A stretch of 64,000 nt of DNA from Massilia litorea (lineage in GTDB: Bacteria > Pseudomonadota > Gammaproteobacteria > Burkholderiales > Burkholderiaceae_D), in assembly GCF_015101885.1 (NCBI RefSeq), contig NZ_CP062941.1:2480001-2544000 (forward strand), in the 5' to 3' direction. Both the position numbers and the translations under genes were made by a program. Below, one piece after another: positions 42,877-50,602 of this stretch. The notes under the pieces were generated by a model. It saw nothing but the letters and a program-made list of their open reading frames with translations, ran no database searches and had not been told where the DNA came from. The first letter of the stretch is position 1, and each line of letters begins with the position of its first letter.

Positions 42877-43328
42877 AACACTTGCACCATCGTGGTGTGG
42901 ATCGGCGCAAACTGCACATTGGGCACGAAGCCCGGCATCAGACTGCGGAAGGTAAAGCCGGTTACTTCAACGCGCACAAGGTTCACGGTGCCGCGCGTGG
43001 TCGACTGGAGGTTGTAGCTCAGGGGATCGGAAATGCGGTCGTGCACCTTCACATAGCTAGGCAACATGCCTGAAACAAGCGGCTTCCTGTCGCCGCAAAC
43101 TGTTGCTCCGCACACTACCAGCGACCTGGCCTCGTTGGCGCGGTTGGCATTGCCCGGCTCGTACTGGGACAGGTAGCGCGCACCGTCGCGCACCGCCTTG
43201 GCCAACGTGTTGTACTGGTAGACGGCGCGCCCCAGTTCCGTCACGCCAAACGCAAGCAGAAGCAGAGGACCCAGCAGCAGGGCCATTTCGACGGCGGCAA
43301 CGCCGGACTGACTTTTTATGGTGCGCAT
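42873..43328 (-). CDS. Second TadE/TadF-like minor pseudopilin
   Basis: 151 residues from ATG 43328; a longer in-frame extension would overlap tadG. SGVAAVEMALLLGPLLLLAF is the pseudopilin-type helix. A CGATVCG pair probably forms a disulphide. It lies 8 bp after tadG and probably forms a pair with the following gene, as TadE and TadF do. Confidence 0.87.
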   Translation of the reverse strand: MRTIKSQSGVAAVEMALLLGPLLLLAFGVTELGRAVYQYNTLAKAVRDGARYLSQYEPGNANRANEARSLVVCGATVCGDRKPLVSGMLPSYVKVHDRISDPLSYNLQSTTRGTVNLVRVEVTGFTFRSLMPGFVPNVQFAPIHTTMVQVL

Positions 43329-43336
43329 GGTTGCTC

Positions 43337-44662
43337 CTATTGCACCAGGGTCGGGACAAGCGGACCGTTGGTCCCGCCCGCTACGCCCGCGCTGTGGCAC
43401 GGGCTGCCGGGAGCGGAAGCGAGGCCGCGCCATTCCAGGTAAAGATCGCCATTAGCGCCGTTCGACATTGGATTAAGCATCAGCACACAAGCCATGCTGA
43501 GGATCTTGACGTTGGCGGGCGCTTTGTTGCATTCGAGGACGGGAACAGGAACGAGACGCCGATCGGCGCCCAGCGCGAGGTGCTGTGCCTGGGACAGGAT
43601 GGTGACGTTGTTGCCATTGGCAATAGCGCCGCTCCCGCGATAGGTCCCTGAATCGAAAGGTAGGTGGGCACTCTGTTTGCTGCGGTAGTTTGTGTAGGCC
43701 GATTGGCCGATGGCGATCGCGTTACCGGCTTCGTTGCTTGGATAGGAAAAGCCGGTCTTGTCTGGCGGCGCCTCGGCGGGCGCAGGCGAACCGTTCTTGG
43801 GATAGATGCCAAAACGGGTATTCCAGGCCTCTTTTGCGCCCTGCTTGACGCCTTCTTCGCGGATGTCGTCGCCGACCTTGATACCGCATACTGCATTTTT
43901 ACCGAGCAGCTGGTCGCGCACTTCGTTCGTGCCGCCCGCACTCGGGGTGAAGTCGACCCAGCGGAAATTCCCTTGTAGTGCATCACCGTTGTTTCCGCCG
44001 TTGAATTTACCGATGATCCATTCTCCAATGGAATAACCGTAAGTGGGAGCAGGTGCGGCTTTGGAGCAGATACCTATCGGCGAAGCATTGCAGGCCGTCT
44101 GGCCAGGCGCAAGGGTAGCAACGGCTGCTGCCTGGACGGTCGCCGGTCCGAACTGTCCGCGGGCCTGCATCAGCCAGGTGCCGATGGGTGCTGAACGGGC
44201 CACGCATCGCACAAATTTCGAATTTGTGTTGGCACCCGCCGCGCGTGACAGGTAAGCGTTGTTCGGGCCAATTTCTGTGTGGAACGAAATGTCGTTTGCT
44301 GCGATCGTCACGGCGGCGTCCTGAAAGTCGCTGGCGTTTCGTCTTGCTACAAACATCCCCGCAGCTTCCGCATCGGCGAGAAAGGATGCAGGGCATTGGG
44401 GACATGCAGGCTGACCCGCGCCTCCACAGCCCGGCGTAGCCGGATCGCAAGTGAGCTGCCCTGCCGCGGCCAGGGCGCAGGCGTCGGCGGCGTTCTGCAA
44501 CTCGGTCTTGTTGACGAACAGGTGCCCGAGGTCGAGCACAACGCCGCCGACGCCGAGCAGCACTGCCAGCACCAGCGCGACGATGATCGCCACTCCACCG
44601 TCCTGTCGGCCGGGAGTGCGGGGTGCGGTGAAAAGAGGACGAACGCTGTTCATGGCCGTCAC
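43337..44662 (-). CDS. tadG: TadG-like pilus assembly protein
   Basis: 441 residues from GTG 44662 or 438 from ATG 44653. The N-terminal TadG/Tad_N helix reads GGVAIIVALVLAVLLGVGGV, followed by DLGHLFVNKTELQNAADACA, which is diagnostic. The rest is a large periplasmic or surface domain with many Cys (LTCDPATPGCG, ACPQCPA) and no von Willebrand domain that I can see. It is placed between a small lipoprotein and two tadE-like genes. Confidence 0.9.
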   Translation of the reverse strand: MTAMNSVRPLFTAPRTPGRQDGGVAIIVALVLAVLLGVGGVVLDLGHLFVNKTELQNAADACALAAAGQLTCDPATPGCGGAGQPACPQCPASFLADAEAAGMFVARRNASDFQDAAVTIAANDISFHTEIGPNNAYLSRAAGANTNSKFVRCVARSAPIGTWLMQARGQFGPATVQAAAVATLAPGQTACNASPIGICSKAAPAPTYGYSIGEWIIGKFNGGNNGDALQGNFRWVDFTPSAGGTNEVRDQLLGKNAVCGIKVGDDIREEGVKQGAKEAWNTRFGIYPKNGSPAPAEAPPDKTGFSYPSNEAGNAIAIGQSAYTNYRSKQSAHLPFDSGTYRGSGAIANGNNVTILSQAQHLALGADRRLVPVPVLECNKAPANVKILSMACVLMLNPMSNGANGDLYLEWRGLASAPGSPCHSAGVAGGTNGPLVPTLVQ

Positions 44663-44665
44663 CGC

Positions 44666-44944
44666 TCAGCGTGCGCCCCCGACGCCGATCGTGAACACGT
44701 TCGGCTGCGGCTGCGGAGCGCGGAAGGATTTTTGATAGGCGTCGTAGGCGCTCTTGGCCTCCTGGCCGCCCATGCCGTTCACGGCGTCGTGCTTCGTCCC
44801 GGCCAGCGGGTCGAGCACCTGCTGGGCCATCGTCAAGGCGATGCGGTGGCCGTATGGATGATCGGCGGGCGGCGTGGCGCAGCCGCTGACGGCCAGCAGG
44901 GCCAGCAGGACCGGTCTGGTCAATAATGAATGGCGCTTGGTCAT
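44666..44944 (-). CDS. Small lipoprotein of the Tad locus
   Basis: 92 residues. A lipoprotein signal ends in LLAVSGCA. The mature part is short, polar and rich in Ala, Gln and Pro and ends in NVFTIGVGGAR. It lies 8 bp after the secretin gene and 3 bp before tadG. Small lipoproteins next to a secretin are often pilotins; that role here is inference. Confidence 0.75.
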   Translation of the reverse strand: MTKRHSLLTRPVLLALLAVSGCATPPADHPYGHRIALTMAQQVLDPLAGTKHDAVNGMGGQEAKSAYDAYQKSFRAPQPQPNVFTIGVGGAR

Positions 44945-44952
44945 GATTGCTC

Positions 44953-46476
44953 CTATTTCAGGTCGAAGCCGGTAGGGCCGGGGGCGGCGGCCGCCTGGGC
45001 CGGTTCGGCACGACGCTGGCCCTGCAGTTGGCCGCCCAGGAACAGCTGGCTGCGGCTCGGCTCGATGTAGCCGTCGGTCGGCAACTTGTAATCTGCCGGC
45101 AGCGGCTTGACCAGGTGCGGCGTGATGATGAAGACCAGTTCCGAGCGGTCGGTCTGGAAGTCGGTGCTGCGAAACAGCGCGCCCAGCACCGGTATTTCGC
45201 CCAGTACCGGGAAGGCCTTTACGTTGGTGGTGACGTTGTTCTTGATCAGGCCCCCGATGGCGAAACTCTGGCCGTCGAACAGCTGCACGGTCGTCGTGGC
45301 GCGGCGCGTAGTGAACGAGGGCAGGATCGCCGTGCCGTTAATCCCGGTCGCGGTAATCCCGATGCCTTCCTTGTTCAGGTCCGACACTTCCGGCGCCACC
45401 TTCAGGTTGATGCGGCCGCCCGCCAGCACCGTCGGCGTAAACTTGACGGCGACCCCGAATTCCTTTTCCTCGAGGGTAATGGTGGGGACGCCATTGTTAT
45501 TCGCCTGGCTCACAGGGATGAAGATCTTGCCGCCGGCCAGGAAGCTCGCTTCCTGCCCGCTGATGGCCATCACAGTCGGTTCGGCCAGCACCTTGACCAG
45601 GCCGTCGCGCTTTTGTGCGTCGATGGTAAGGAAGTTGCCGTTCTTGCCGTTAAAAGCATCCAGCAGGCTTGGATTGCTGGTCAGCAGGTTGGAGAGAAAA
45701 CTGTAGGTCCAGCTGCCGTTGGTGCGGCTGGCACCCATGCTGACGCCGAGCTGGTCGGCCAGGGTCTTGGAGATTTCGGCGACCCTTACTTCGAGCATCA
45801 CCTGCTGGGGCGCGGCGACTGAGGTCATGTTGATGACTTTCATCGTTGGCTGCTGACCGCCGGCACTGGCGGCGCCGCCGGCCGCCTCGCCTGCGCCGCC
45901 CTTTCCGCGCTGCACATAGGCGTTCGCCAGCGCCATCATCTGGTCGACCTTCGTCACGTCCGACACGGTCCCCGAGAGCACCAGCGTATCTGCCGCGGTC
46001 GTAATCTTGACTTCCTTTTCCTCGGCCAGCAGCTGCTCGAAACGGGCCGCCAGGCCGCTGGTGTCGAGGTCGACGGCGATGTCGATGATCGTGGCCTCGT
46101 TGGCCTTGTTCCAGAGGATCAGGTTGGTGCTGCCGACCGACTTGCCGAGCATGTAGAGCTCGCTTGGGTTGAGCAAAATAACGTCCGCCACCTTGGCGTC
46201 GCCGACCGACATGCGCGTGGCCGCGAAGGGCAGGCGCATCAGGGTCGACTTGCCCTCGGACAGGGTCACCTTGGGCGCCAGCGTCGACACGCCGCTGCTG
46301 CGCGCCGGCCCCGTCTGGACCGGTGCGCGGGTAGGCGCCTTGGCCGCGGTGGCGGCGAAGGCCGGTTCCGTCGCCGTCATGCCCGTGCAGCAGGCCAGCG
46401 CTGCCAGCGCCATCAGTGCCCTGCGCCCGGTGCATTTTCCCGTCATCTTGTCAGTAGCTCGCATGGTCGCTCTCAT
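44953..46476 (-). CDS. cpaC: Tad outer-membrane secretin CpaC/RcpA
   Basis: 507 residues. An N-terminal signal region (about 1-42) is followed by the BON/N0-like domain (KSTLMRLPFAATRMSVGDAK) and the secretin core at about 250-450 (VAAPQQVMLEVRVAEISKTL, then FAIGGLIKNN). It forms the outer-membrane channel of the Flp pilus. ATG 46476 shares one base with the cpaB stop (TAATG); ATG 46464 is an alternative with a better ribosome-binding site. Confidence 0.95.
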   Translation of the reverse strand: MRATMRATDKMTGKCTGRRALMALAALACCTGMTATEPAFAATAAKAPTRAPVQTGPARSSGVSTLAPKVTLSEGKSTLMRLPFAATRMSVGDAKVADVILLNPSELYMLGKSVGSTNLILWNKANEATIIDIAVDLDTSGLAARFEQLLAEEKEVKITTAADTLVLSGTVSDVTKVDQMMALANAYVQRGKGGAGEAAGGAASAGGQQPTMKVINMTSVAAPQQVMLEVRVAEISKTLADQLGVSMGASRTNGSWTYSFLSNLLTSNPSLLDAFNGKNGNFLTIDAQKRDGLVKVLAEPTVMAISGQEASFLAGGKIFIPVSQANNNGVPTITLEEKEFGVAVKFTPTVLAGGRINLKVAPEVSDLNKEGIGITATGINGTAILPSFTTRRATTTVQLFDGQSFAIGGLIKNNVTTNVKAFPVLGEIPVLGALFRSTDFQTDRSELVFIITPHLVKPLPADYKLPTDGYIEPSRSQLFLGGQLQGQRRAEPAQAAAAPGPTGFDLK

Positions 46477-47294
46477 TAGAATTGTTGGGTGCTGCGCTCG
46501 AGGCCCTTGATGACGTCGACCTTGTAGCGCGGTTCCTGCGCCAGCACGGCCTTGCGCACCACGGGGGCGCGCACGACGGCGGGACGCACTAGGCCGAGCA
46601 GGGCGTTCTTGGTGGCGCCGCCGGTGCCCACCGGGTCGGGATCGATCTGGTTGCGCAGCACCAGAGACAGGGTGCCGACGCTGCGCGCTAGGTCGAGTTT
46701 TTCGGTCTGCTCGGGCGACAGTTCGAGGGTCACCGCATTCACGACTTTCGGCTTGGTGTCGTCGCGGTTCGGGTCCTGGGCGATCGCCAGCACCAGGATG
46801 CGTTCGAGGACGATCTTCGAAATCGAGGCGTCGCCGTTGGGGCCGGCCTTGGCCGTGTCGCCCTGGGTGTTGACCAGGATGTCGACGAAGTTGCCGGGCA
46901 GGGCGAAGCCGGCGACGCCGACCACGTCGTTCACGCGCACCGTCATCGCACGCTTGCCATTGGCGACCACGGCTGACAGGCCGCCCTGGGTGCCGGGCGG
47001 CGCGAGTTTTCCTTCCATGATCGGCTCGCCGCGCTGCAGGGTCGAGCGCGCCACGCGCCCGCCGAGCAGCTTGGGGTCGGAAAAGGCGCCGGGCGGCAGC
47101 GCGCCGGCCGGCCAGTCGACCATCCTGATCATTTCCGGCGCAATGCGCGCGCCCAGGCTGATGTCGACCATCGCCACCGCGACCTTGGATGTGGTCGTTG
47201 CGCGTCCGTTGATCCAGCTGACGGCGGCGAACACTGCCGCCAGCGCGAGGAGGAGGGCGATGCCCAGCATGACGATGCCACGTGTGTTTTTCAT
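46476..47294 (-). CDS. cpaB: Tad pilus assembly protein CpaB/RcpC
   Basis: 272 residues from ATG 47294, with AAGGTG seven bases upstream; GTG 47303 is the longer option. A transmembrane anchor (about 5-27) precedes an SAF domain (AVAMVDISLGARIAPEMIRM) and a C-terminal RcpC domain (AMTVRVNDVVGVAGFALPGN). It sits in the periplasm next to the secretin. It starts 2 bp from the end of the AAA+ gene. Confidence 0.93.
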   Translation of the reverse strand: MKNTRGIVMLGIALLLALAAVFAAVSWINGRATTTSKVAVAMVDISLGARIAPEMIRMVDWPAGALPPGAFSDPKLLGGRVARSTLQRGEPIMEGKLAPPGTQGGLSAVVANGKRAMTVRVNDVVGVAGFALPGNFVDILVNTQGDTAKAGPNGDASISKIVLERILVLAIAQDPNRDDTKPKVVNAVTLELSPEQTEKLDLARSVGTLSLVLRNQIDPDPVGTGGATKNALLGLVRPAVVRAPVVRKAVLAQEPRYKVDVIKGLERSTQQF

Positions 47295-47295
47295 C

Positions 47296-48660
47296 TCATT
47301 CACCTTCGGTGCCAGTTGCCGGCGCTTGCTGGACGCCGGTGAAAAAATTGTTCCATGCCCAGTCGAGCGAATCCGGCGTGAGCTCCGGCGGCACGCCTTC
47401 GTAGGCGGCGCGGTCGCGTACCTGGCTCAGCAGGTCGCGCGGATAGCAGGCCAGCAGCGGACGGTCTTCGCGCGCATGCCGCTCCTTCAGCAGCCAGTCG
47501 AAGGCCTCCTCGTCCCAGGCGATGCCCAGGCCTGCGCAGGCTTCGATGAAGATGCGGCGGTAGTGGTCTTCGCCGAGCGGGCCGACGTGGATCTTGTAGC
47601 CGATGCGGCGCAGGAAGGCGCCGTCGCCGAGTTCGGCCGGCGGCAGGTTCGAGGAGAACACGACGATCACGTCGAAGGGCACTTCGAACTTGTAGCCGGT
47701 GTGCAGGGACAGGAAGTCGACCCTGCGGTCCATGGGCACGATCCAGCGGTTGAGCAGGTCGGCCGGCGCGCAGCGCTGGCGGCCCAGGTCGTCGATGATG
47801 AATATGCCGTTGTTGGCCTTCAGGTGCGGCGGCGCCTGGTAGTAGCGGGTGGCATGGTCGAACTTCAGGTCGAGCATGTCGAGCGAGAGCTCGCCGCCGG
47901 TCAGCACAGCCGGACGGCGGCAATGGACCCAGCGCGCATCGCCGGCGGCACGGCGGAAGGGCAGGCCGGGCACAGGACCGGTCTCGGCCGGCAGGTGGAC
48001 GACTGGGTCGTACATCTGGATCACTTCGCCGCCGGCGTAGATGGCGTAGGGCACCGCGATCGCGCCCGTCAGCAGCTCGGCCAGCCGCTCGGCGAGGAAG
48101 GTCTTGCCGCTCCCGGCGGGACCGTGGATGAACATCGCGCGGCCCGAGTTCATGGCCGTACCGAGCTGGTCGAGGATGGCAGGCGGCACCACTACCTGGC
48201 CGAAGCCGGCCTGCACGGCGGCGCGCCCGATGTGCATCGCGGCCACGCTGCGCGCGACAACCGCGTCGCCGTAGCTTTCCAGCGTGACCGGGGCTGGGCC
48301 GGTGTAGCCGCAGCGCGCCAGGAATTCGGCGCCGCGCGCGCGGCCCAGGTCGGTTAGCTTATAGCAGACGTCGGCGTCGGTCCCGGTGGCGCCGGCGCGG
48401 CTGATCTCGCACAGCCGTTCGGCGCGTAGGTAAACGATCAGCGGCTCGATCACGCCGATGCCGAGTTTCATGCGTGCGCTGAGCTCGGTGATGCGCAGCA
48501 GGCCGCCGAGGAACAGGGTCTTGACGGCCAGTTCGGCGAGGAACAGGAAGGGCAGGCCGGTCTGCGCCACCGTTAGCGGCGCAGGCGGCAGGACGGCCGG
48601 GGCCGGGCACGGCGCGTTGATATCGGGACGCGATTCGGAGTCGAGGGCCAGGGTATCCAT
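47296..48660 (-). CDS. Winged-helix / AAA+ ATPase embedded in the Tad operon
   Basis: 454 residues from ATG 48660; the longer frame to 48729 would enter cpaA. Residues about 35-115 look like a winged-helix domain (a helix-rich region, then KLTDLGRARGAEFLARCGY). An AAA+ domain follows with Walker A GPAGSGKT (180-187), a Walker B in GIFIIDDLGRQ and a sensor-type VVFSSNLPP. Such proteins occur in some Tad loci but not in the classical Aggregatibacter or Caulobacter sets. Possible roles are remodelling of the assembly machine or DNA-linked regulation; the sequence alone does not decide. Confidence 0.8.
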   Translation of the reverse strand: MDTLALDSESRPDINAPCPAPAVLPPAPLTVAQTGLPFLFLAELAVKTLFLGGLLRITELSARMKLGIGVIEPLIVYLRAERLCEISRAGATGTDADVCYKLTDLGRARGAEFLARCGYTGPAPVTLESYGDAVVARSVAAMHIGRAAVQAGFGQVVVPPAILDQLGTAMNSGRAMFIHGPAGSGKTFLAERLAELLTGAIAVPYAIYAGGEVIQMYDPVVHLPAETGPVPGLPFRRAAGDARWVHCRRPAVLTGGELSLDMLDLKFDHATRYYQAPPHLKANNGIFIIDDLGRQRCAPADLLNRWIVPMDRRVDFLSLHTGYKFEVPFDVIVVFSSNLPPAELGDGAFLRRIGYKIHVGPLGEDHYRRIFIEACAGLGIAWDEEAFDWLLKERHAREDRPLLACYPRDLLSQVRDRAAYEGVPPELTPDSLDWAWNNFFTGVQQAPATGTEGE

Positions 48661-48673
48661 GATATCCGTATGG

Positions 48674-49252
48674 TCAGAGATGCAGGAAGGTGAGCTGCGC
48701 GAGTGTTCCGGCGGTGATGGCCACGGCATAGGGCATTTTTCCGATTGAAGCGACTGGCGCCATTGGGGCAGTGATCGATCGGGTCATGTGTTTGATATGG
48801 AAGTGCCGCAAAATGTCTAACAAGTTGATGAACATTTGCGGGAGCATCCGCTTGCAGGCCGCGAACCCTAAGGCAAGTAAACCCCCAGCTGCCATGCTCG
48901 CCAGCACGGCGCCAAAGACCCCGTCCATGCCGAGAAATGCGCCGATCATTCCCATCAGTTTCACATCGCCAGCGCCCATGACACCGAGCGCATACATCGG
49001 AAGAAGGGTTGCCATCCCCACGGCGAGGCCTGAAAGCGCAAAAACAGCGCCTTCGCCCTGCAAGGAAATGGAATGGAAGGCAAGAGCACCAGTCATACCT
49101 GTGGCGACCAGCCAATTGGGAATTCGGCGTTCGCGTATGTCGACGGCAGTGGCGATAAGCAGGAGCAGAACGAGCACGCCAATCTGTATCGGTACAATAT
49201 ACAAACCGGACAAACGCAGTTGACCGGTAGTGATCTCGATTAGGGCTGGCAT
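48674..49252 (-). CDS. cpaA: Prepilin peptidase CpaA/TadV
   Basis: 192 residues with about five transmembrane helices. The aspartic protease pair is Asp in ATAVDIRERRIPN and Asp in MGAGDVKLMG (GxGD motif). It lacks the N-terminal methylase domain of PilD, as is usual for Flp prepilin peptidases. It cleaves Flp and the TadE-like pseudopilins. It lies 58 bp after flp, behind a hairpin. Confidence 0.95.
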   Translation of the reverse strand: MPALIEITTGQLRLSGLYIVPIQIGVLVLLLLIATAVDIRERRIPNWLVATGMTGALAFHSISLQGEGAVFALSGLAVGMATLLPMYALGVMGAGDVKLMGMIGAFLGMDGVFGAVLASMAAGGLLALGFAACKRMLPQMFINLLDILRHFHIKHMTRSITAPMAPVASIGKMPYAVAITAGTLAQLTFLHL

Positions 49253-49270
49253 AAACTGCTCGCTTGGCTA

Positions 49271-49300
49271 GTTAAAGCCCCACCCCGGCTGGGGTGGGGC
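49271..49300 (-). terminator. GC-rich hairpin between flp and cpaA
   Basis: A 10-bp perfect stem GCCCCACCCC/GGGGTGGGGC with a 4-base loop (49277-49300) is followed on the minus strand by TTTAAC. The weak T-tract suggests partial termination, giving more flp than cpaA-tadC mRNA, or a 3' stabiliser of flp mRNA. Confidence 0.65.
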
Positions 49301-49310
49301 AGGGCGCGTC

Positions 49311-49496
49311 TTAAGGCGCTGCTCCTGCTGCTGGGACAGTCAGTTTGCTTTGGATGTAGTTAAAGATGCCATCGAGCTTAGTGCCCACCAGGGTCACGGA
49401 GCCGATGATCACCACCGCGATCAGCGCTGCGATCAGGCCATATTCGATAGCGGTGACACCGTCTTCTTCTTGCATGAAGTTCTTGATCATTTCCAT
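49311..49496 (-). CDS. flp: Flp/Fap major pilin
   Basis: 61 residues, the normal size. The leader MEMIKNFMQEEDG is cleaved before VTAIEYG, with Glu at +5 and Tyr at +6 as in all Flp pilins. One hydrophobic helix and a short tail ending in PAAGAAP follow. GGAGAAAC lies about seven bases before ATG. Confidence 0.97.
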   Translation of the reverse strand: MEMIKNFMQEEDGVTAIEYGLIAALIAVVIIGSVTLVGTKLDGIFNYIQSKLTVPAAGAAP

Positions 49497-49572
49497 GATG
49501 TTTCTCCCAGGATAAAGATTAGTTTGGTTAGAGGCTTTGAAACCAGCGCCGCGCCGGACCGTCGTCCCAGTG

Positions 49573-49710
49573 CTACACCACCGCGATGACCACGAGGATG
49601 CAAATCACTGCCACGAGCGACCAGACCAGGGCATGTTCGTACGGCGAACTGCCTGTTGCGGCCTGGATGAAATCGATGAAGGCGAGCGGAAGATTGTCGA
49701 GAAGGTCCAT
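49573..49710 (-). CDS. 45-residue single-pass membrane peptide upstream of flp
   Basis: The frame from ATG 49710 to TAG 49573 encodes 45 residues: an amphipathic start (MDLLDNLPLAFIDFIQ), a short polar stretch (AATGSSPYEHALVW) and a C-terminal hydrophobic helix of 14 or so Val, Ile, Leu and Ala residues. GGACGG lies seven bases before ATG. It ends 76 bp before flp on the same strand. The sharp amphipathic-polar-hydrophobic layout is unlike a random high-GC frame. I do not recognise a family. It could be a small accessory of the pilus or a membrane regulator. Confidence 0.6.
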   Translation of the reverse strand: MDLLDNLPLAFIDFIQAATGSSPYEHALVWSLVAVICILVVIAVV

Positions 49711-49862
49711 GTGTTTGCCGTCCACAGTCTGCCGCCCATCGTTCGGATCTCATTCAGGCTGCAAGTCAGCGCTGATGGATACACTGTAGGTCACGGCTGA
49801 CACCGGCGCATCGCACAATCGCCCTTGAAAAGGACAGACATTTGCATCGATTTTGTGGTGCA

Positions 49863-49886
49863 GACCCGTGACAAATGTCATGGGTC
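49863..49886. promoter_or_regulatory. 24-bp palindrome, candidate operator of the Tad locus
   Basis: GACCC-G-TGACA-AA-TGTCA-T-GGGTC is symmetric except for one central-arm mismatch. It lies between the response regulator stop (49907) and the small membrane peptide/flp. A related, imperfect dyad GGTCA-CGGC-TGACACC lies at 49789-49804. Size and symmetry fit a dimeric activator such as the adjacent LuxR-type regulator. Confidence 0.55.
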
Positions 49887-49906
49887 GCGTAGGACTAGCC
49901 GGACAG

Positions 49907-50596
49907 CTATCCGGCCGCGCGCGGGGCGCTGTGCTTGCTGGCGTAGACGTAGAGTTCGAGGCGGTTGCTCACCCCGAGCTTCTTGTAGATGGTGACGAGA
50001 TAATTGCGCAGCGTGTGTTCCGAGATGAACAGGCTGTCCGCCAGCGCCTGGTTGGTGACACCGCTGCCGGCCACGATGGCGTCGACGATGCGGCGCTCCT
50101 TCGGGGTCAGCGAATCGAGTTTTTCCTGGTGTGGGTCGCGCCGCGCCGGCGCGCGTGCGCGGGTCAGTTCGCCGAAGATGCGCGCCATCATGTCCTGGCC
50201 CACCCACATTTCTCCCTGATGTACCTTCTCGATCGCGCGCAGCACTACTTCCGCCGGCGCGTCCTTGCGCAGCACGCCGCGCGCCCCGGCCAGGATCGCG
50301 CGGTCGAGCGTGGCCTGGTCGCGCATGCCGGTGAAGACGAGCGCACGCGAGATGCCGCTCACGAGCAGCGCCGGCAGGAAGTCGAGCGAGCACTCGCCGT
50401 TCAGGTCGATGTCGAGCAGGATCACGTCGGGTCCGTGCATGGCCGCCTGCGCCAGGGCTTCCTCGCGGTTGCCGGCGGTGGCGACCACCTTCATGCCGCT
50501 GCGCTCGCCGCCGACCAGGCGCTCCAGGCCCCATAGCATGGTCTTGTGGTCGTCGACCAGCAGGACGGTGATGGGGACGGGAACGGTGAGCGGCAT
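49907..50596 (-). CDS. NarL/LuxR-type response regulator next to the Tad locus
   Basis: 229 residues. The receiver holds the acidic pair in VLLVDDHKTMLWGL, the phospho-acceptor in VILLDIDLNGE and the Lys in VLRKDAPA. The C-terminal helix-turn-helix is LTPKERRIVDAIVAGSGVTN followed by ALADSLFISEHTLRNYLVTI. It is 6 bp after the kinase gene and directly upstream of the Tad genes on the same strand, so it is the likely Tad regulator (inference). Confidence 0.94.
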   Translation of the reverse strand: MPLTVPVPITVLLVDDHKTMLWGLERLVGGERSGMKVVATAGNREEALAQAAMHGPDVILLDIDLNGECSLDFLPALLVSGISRALVFTGMRDQATLDRAILAGARGVLRKDAPAEVVLRAIEKVHQGEMWVGQDMMARIFGELTRARAPARRDPHQEKLDSLTPKERRIVDAIVAGSGVTNQALADSLFISEHTLRNYLVTIYKKLGVSNRLELYVYASKHSAPRAAG

Positions 50597-50602
50597 CGTA
50601 GG

